A stretch of DNA of 64,000 nt, taken from the NCBI RefSeq assembly GCF_014201465.1, contig NZ_JACHEP010000002.1:186001-250000 (forward strand), given 5' to 3'. The notes beneath the pieces were generated by a model. It searched no databases and was not told the origin of the DNA. It was given only the letters and a program-made list of their open reading frames with translations. The position numbers and the translations under genes are program-made. Source of the stretch: Anoxybacteroides tepidamans. Lineage in GTDB: Bacteria; Bacillota; Bacilli; Bacillales; Anoxybacillaceae. Numbering within the stretch: position 1 is the stretch's first letter; each line of letters starts with the position of its first letter. Positions 63,746 to 64,000 of the stretch are shown here, piece after piece.

Positions 63746-63972
63746 TTATATGTCCATTTTACCTGTTATTAAGTCATGAATAATGTTCAACATATAAAAG
63801 ACATGAAAAATTGTTATGAAACATTATCGCTAAGCAATATTCCGCTTAACCGGATATAGCTCTACACCTTCTACTCCATTCGCAAACGCGTTTGGATATA
63901 CTTCTTTCATGATCTGTATTTTGTATTAAAATGAACATTTATTTTGATTATATGCGAAACGGGCAAAATTCG
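63746..63972. other. intergenic region upstream of the T-box
   Basis: This stretch must hold the ileS promoter, but I could not pick one reliably. It also holds a 26-codon minus-strand frame at 63830-63910 (MKEVYPNAFANGVEGVELYP) with no ribosome site, which I do not call as a gene. Confidence 0.4.
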
Positions 63973-64000
63973 TCAAGATTGGCTCATTTCTTCCTTTTCA
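63973..64000 (-). CDS. divIVA: probable C-terminal end of DivIVA
   Basis: The last 28 bases read EKEEMSQS and stop on the minus strand. divIVA precedes ileS in B. subtilis and ends in an acidic tail, so this is probably its end. The call rests on position and only eight residues. Confidence 0.35.

Overview
The window is a chromosomal segment of a low-to-moderate GC Gram-positive spore former. Gene content and order follow the Bacillus subtilis trmD-to-ileS region almost gene for gene, in reverse orientation. The spore gene spoVM, the RemA biofilm regulator, PyrR-type attenuators and an isoleucine T-box all fit Bacillaceae. Protein sequences and the style of the IS remnants suggest a thermophilic relative such as Anoxybacillus or Geobacillus; that assignment is inference. 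Nearly all genes lie on the minus strand, so transcription runs from high to low coordinates. I could run no searches: names rest on motifs, length, gene order and remembered family sequences.

1-38,460 is a conserved housekeeping block. In transcription order it carries the Ca2+-type ATPase, yicC, remA, gmk, rpoZ, coaBC, priA, def, fmt, rsmB, rlmN, prpC, prkC, rsgA, rpe, thiN, spoVM, then yloU-yloV, a decayed sdaAB/sdaAA remnant, recG, the lipid genes fapR-plsX-fabD-fabG-acpP, and rnc, smc, ftsY, ylxM, ffh, rpsP, khpA, ylqD, rimM, trmD. The block joins ribosome maturation, protein targeting, chromosome condensation, membrane lipid synthesis and Ser/Thr signalling. rqcH and rpmB are on the plus strand. 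Between ftsY and ylxM there is an extra segment with a lipoprotein gene broken by an IS200/IS605-like miniature element and a 137-base cloverleaf-shaped palindromic repeat.

38,461-47,300 is an accessory island in the slot where B. subtilis carries the cysH sulfate-assimilation operon. It holds a GC-rich osmoprotectant-type ABC transporter, remnants of IS982, ISL3 and IS4 elements, an AT-rich patch (truncated desaturase, LysE exporter, truncated B3/B4-like gene), a protein built of heptad-quantised coiled-coil repeats with a broken paralogue at the other edge of the island, and a Uma2-family gene.

47,338-59,164 is the complete pyrimidine operon pyrR-pyrP-pyrB-pyrC-carA-carB-pyrK-pyrD-pyrF-pyrE. 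It has one strong promoter and three PyrR-dependent attenuators. 59,161-64,000 carries rluD, lspA and ileS with its T-box leader, and probably the last codons of divIVA.
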